Source: JBIOYL01 sp044870185 (GTDB lineage Bacteria; Actinomycetota; CALGFH01). From it: a stretch of 6,748 nucleotides of DNA. Within the stretch, counting starts at the first letter, position 1. The number at the start of each line of letters is the position of its first letter. The translations under genes and the position numbers were made by a program. Under the pieces are notes generated by a model. That model worked only from the letters and a program-made list of their open reading frames with translations, did not search any database and was not told the DNA's origin. The stretch is from NCBI GenBank assembly GCA_044870185.1, contig JBIOYL010000245.1:1-6748 (forward strand), written 5' to 3'. This document shows, one piece after another, positions 4,942 through 6,748 of the stretch.

Positions 4942-6486
4942 ATGGGGAGCAGCGGTGGGCGCACACGGCTTCGTGCTCTGATCGTGGTGGTGCTCGCCGC
5001 GAGCCTCCTCGCCGCCGGGGCCGGGGTCGCCCGGGCCGCGCCGGGCGACGGCGCCGTCGCCGCCCTCGAGGCGAAGGCCAAGGCTGTACAGGCCAAGCTG
5101 GACAAGCAGTACAACGAGCTCGAGCACGCCAGCGAGCAGCTCGACGCGACGAAGGCGCAGCAGCAGGCGCTCGCGGCCCGCCTGACCGGCCTGCGCTCCC
5201 GCCGGGCCGCGACCGCGGCCACCCTGGCCCACGCCCAGGCCCAGCTCGACAGCCATGTGCGGGCCGCCTACATCGCCGGGCCCTCCTGGTTCGTGTCCGA
5301 GCTCGTCGGCGCGGTCGACCCACCCGACCTGCTGCGGCGGTTCCCGCTCCAGCGGGCCGCGCTGGAGGCCGACGCCAAGGTCGTGACCAGGGTCAGCCAG
5401 AGCAAGGCCGAGTTGGACCGGCTGAACGCGAATGCGGCCGGCGCGCTCGCCGAGCAGCAGCGCGTGACCGCCGACCTTACCGCCCAGCAGGCCAAGCTCA
5501 AGGCGATGACCGACGGCCTCAAGGCCAGCCTGAAGGCCATGGACGCCAAGGTCGCCGGCATCATCGCCCAGAACCAGCAGCACGACGAGGCGGCACGCCA
5601 GGCCGGGTTCGCGAGCTACCTGGCGATGCTGAGGTCGCACGGCCTGACCGCCGCGCCCGGGCTGACCCCTGGGCCGGCCGCCCGCGCAGCGGTCGCCTAC
5701 GCGCTCCGCCAGCTCGGCGACCCCTACCAGTGGGGGGCGTCCGGCCCGAACAGCTTCGACTGCTCCGGGCTGACCAGCGCCGCCTACGCCTCGGCCGGGG
5801 TCGCGATCCCCCGGACGGCCGCGGCGCAGGCCACCGTCGGCGTGCGGGTCGACCTGGTCGACCTGCTGCCGGGCGACCTCGTCTTCTTCGCCGACGACCC
5901 GAGCAACCCGGCCACGATCCACCACGTCGGCATGTACCTGGGCAACGGCATGATGATCCACGCCCCGCACACCGGCGACGTGGTCCGGATCGCCTCCATG
6001 TGGCGCAGCGACTACGCCGGCGCGGTGCGCATCGTCCCGGGCGGCCACGGCCTGCCCACGCACGTGCCCACCATTGCCACGCCGCCGCTGAGCCCGGCGA
6101 ACCGGACGCCGACGCCCTCGCGGCCGCCGGCGGCCGCGCCGAAGACCACGGCCGCGCCGAAGACCACGGCTGCGCCGAAGACCACCGTGCCGCCGACCAC
6201 GGCCCCGCCGACCACCAAGGCGCCCACCACCACGGCCCCGCCGACCACGACCACCACGACCAGCGCGCCCACGACCACGACCAGCGCGCCCACGACCACC
6301 ACGAGCGCGCCGACGACCACCCAGGCAGCGGCGACGACCAAGGCGCCGACGACCACCACGAGCGCGCCCACGACGACCAAGGCACCCACGACGACGCAGG
6401 CGCCGACGACCACGACCAAGGCGCCTACGACGGCGGCGCCGACGACCACGACGGCGGGGTCGACCACGACGACGGCCTCCCACTGA
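4942..6486 (+). CDS. Secreted coiled-coil NlpC/P60 peptidoglycan endopeptidase
   Basis: This 514-residue exported hydrolase is predicted to cut peptidoglycan stem peptides, typically the gamma-D-Glu-diaminopimelate bond. Residues 1-32 are a signal peptide (basic start, hydrophobic 12-29, cleavage after ARA). Residues about 36-225 are Ala/Lys/Gln/Glu-rich coiled coil, interrupted near YIAGPSWFVSELVGAVDPPDLLRR. This is the PcsB/CwlO/RipC-like layout, whose relatives are often held inactive and activated by FtsEX. The NlpC/P60 domain spans about 248-366, with catalytic Cys274 (FDCSGL), His328 (HHVGMYLG) and His340 (MIHAP), so the triad is complete. The remainder to 514 is a Pro/Ala/Thr/Lys-rich tail with tandem repeats. 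AAGGGGGG at 4928-4935 lies six bases before the ATG, which fixes this start although the frame stays open much further upstream. It is divergent from the transglycosylase, and the two would act on different bonds of the same polymer. Confidence 0.92.
   Translation: MGSSGGRTRLRALIVVVLAASLLAAGAGVARAAPGDGAVAALEAKAKAVQAKLDKQYNELEHASEQLDATKAQQQALAARLTGLRSRRAATAATLAHAQAQLDSHVRAAYIAGPSWFVSELVGAVDPPDLLRRFPLQRAALEADAKVVTRVSQSKAELDRLNANAAGALAEQQRVTADLTAQQAKLKAMTDGLKASLKAMDAKVAGIIAQNQQHDEAARQAGFASYLAMLRSHGLTAAPGLTPGPAARAAVAYALRQLGDPYQWGASGPNSFDCSGLTSAAYASAGVAIPRTAAAQATVGVRVDLVDLLPGDLVFFADDPSNPATIHHVGMYLGNGMMIHAPHTGDVVRIASMWRSDYAGAVRIVPGGHGLPTHVPTIATPPLSPANRTPTPSRPPAAAPKTTAAPKTTAAPKTTVPPTTAPPTTKAPTTTAPPTTTTTTSAPTTTTSAPTTTTSAPTTTQAAATTKAPTTTTSAPTTTKAPTTTQAPTTTTKAPTTAAPTTTTAGSTTTTASH
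6133..6324 (+). repeat. Tandem repeats in the NlpC/P60 tail
   Basis: Three 18-bp units encoding AAPKTT lie at 6133-6186; the first two are identical and the third nearly so. Three near-identical 21-bp units starting with SAPTTT lie at 6262-6324. Degenerate TTT-Ala-Pro repeats connect and follow them to 6483. Repeat number is likely to vary between strains by slippage or unequal recombination. The Lys/Pro/Thr composition suggests a flexible wall-spanning or wall-binding segment. Confidence 0.75.
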
Positions 6487-6575
6487 CCACGGAGGACGGC
6501 TCAGCCGATCTCCGGAGGCAAGCTGGGTAGGTCCGCCGGTCGAAACGAACGCGGAAGCCCCGATATGGTCCGGCC

Positions 6576-6686
6576 ATGGCAGACGTCGCGCTCGCCCTGC
6601 TCGGCTGCTCCAACGACGCTCGTGAAGCGGCCGAGGAGCATGAAAGGGCCGGTGAGCTCGTCCAGACTCCGACGAGTGCCGGGTGA
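6576..6686 (+). CDS. Doubtful 36-residue ORF
   Basis: The ORF runs from ATG at 6576 to TGA at 6684-6686. It starts MADVALALLGCSNDAREAAE and continues with Glu/Arg-rich sequence. The composition is plausible for a small soluble helical peptide. There is no good ribosome-binding site: the nearest purine run, GGAAG at 6553-6557, is too far away. LLGCS slightly resembles a lipobox, but there is no basic start or long hydrophobic core before it. I do not recognise it. Confidence 0.2.
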   Translation: MADVALALLGCSNDAREAAEEHERAGELVQTPTSAG

Positions 6687-6717
6687 TCACACCCAACGAT
6701 CCAGGTTCGCCGCCCGC

Positions 6718-6734
6718 CGTGCCGGATCGGCACG
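6718..6734. repeat. 17-bp inverted repeat near the window end
   Basis: CGTGCCG-GAT-CGGCACG is a perfect 7-bp inverted repeat with a 3-base centre. It could be a regulator site for a gene beyond the window or a small hairpin. GTGATCAC (6683-6690), an 8-bp palindrome, lies about 30 bp upstream. Confidence 0.3.
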
Positions 6735-6748
6735 CAGGGCCCTACGCG

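Larger units (their letters stand above)
6487..6748. other. Downstream region without a convincing gene
   Basis: The 262 bases after the NlpC/P60 stop contain no gene I can support strongly. CCTCC (6476-6480) pairs with GGAGG (6491-6495) across the stop codon, and GGAG-GAC-GGC-TCA-GCC-GAT-CTCC (about 6491-6513) could fold weakly. Neither has a T-tract. One short ORF (6576-6686) and one dyad (6718-6734) are listed separately. A reading frame from 6640 runs off the window end, but it is Arg-rich with a badly spaced GAGGAG. Confidence 0.4.

Noticed and set aside
4485..5222. The transglycosylase frame also extends far upstream on the minus strand.
   Set aside because: The extension crosses the control region and lies antisense to the NlpC/P60 gene. 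The signal peptide at the 4484 start marks the true N-terminus.
6640..6748. Reading frame running off the right edge.
   Set aside because: Its GAGGAG is one base from the ATG, and the product is almost entirely Arg/Ala/Ser, typical of a non-coding GC-rich frame.

Overview
This window of about 6.7 kb is very GC-rich (roughly 70% by eye). It looks like chromosomal DNA from a high-GC actinobacterium or a close relative. The evidence is strong third-position GC bias, an isocitrate lyase very close to the mycobacterial Icl1 type, actinobacterial-style secreted peptidoglycan hydrolases with Ala/Thr/Pro-rich tails, and a PadR-regulated membrane protein. I see no transposase, integrase, CRISPR array, tRNA, rRNA or phage gene. 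I cannot name a genus.

Left block (1-1765): a small uncharacterised gene on the minus strand (95-355) faces away from a two-gene plus-strand unit. That unit is a short PadR-type repressor (400-726) overlapping by 10 bp a six-helix membrane protein (717-1685). The 44-bp gap between the divergent starts holds a perfect 10-bp inverted repeat whose two arms also carry the GGAG ribosome-binding sites of both genes. It is the natural candidate for the PadR autoregulatory site.

Middle block (1766-3221): an AT-rich regulatory island and a possible 15-codon leader ORF precede isocitrate lyase (aceA), the first enzyme of the glyoxylate shunt. Its active-site residues are intact. No malate synthase is present in the window.

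Right block (3222-6748): two secreted cell-wall hydrolases are transcribed away from each other from a 457-bp shared intergenic region. On the minus strand is an MltB-like lytic transglycosylase (3267-4484), which would cut the glycan strand. On the plus strand is a coiled-coil NlpC/P60 endopeptidase (4942-6486), which would cut stem peptides. Both end in long Thr-rich low-complexity tails. The shared region contains a 26-bp perfect palindrome, a 17-bp dyad, candidate promoters in both directions and a 19-codon upstream ORF with a strong ribosome-binding site ahead of the transglycosylase. The last 260 bp have no convincing gene.

I did not find a clearly novel multi-gene system. The most unusual material is the divergent hydrolase pair with its control region and matching tails, and the PadR dyad that doubles as both ribosome-binding sites.
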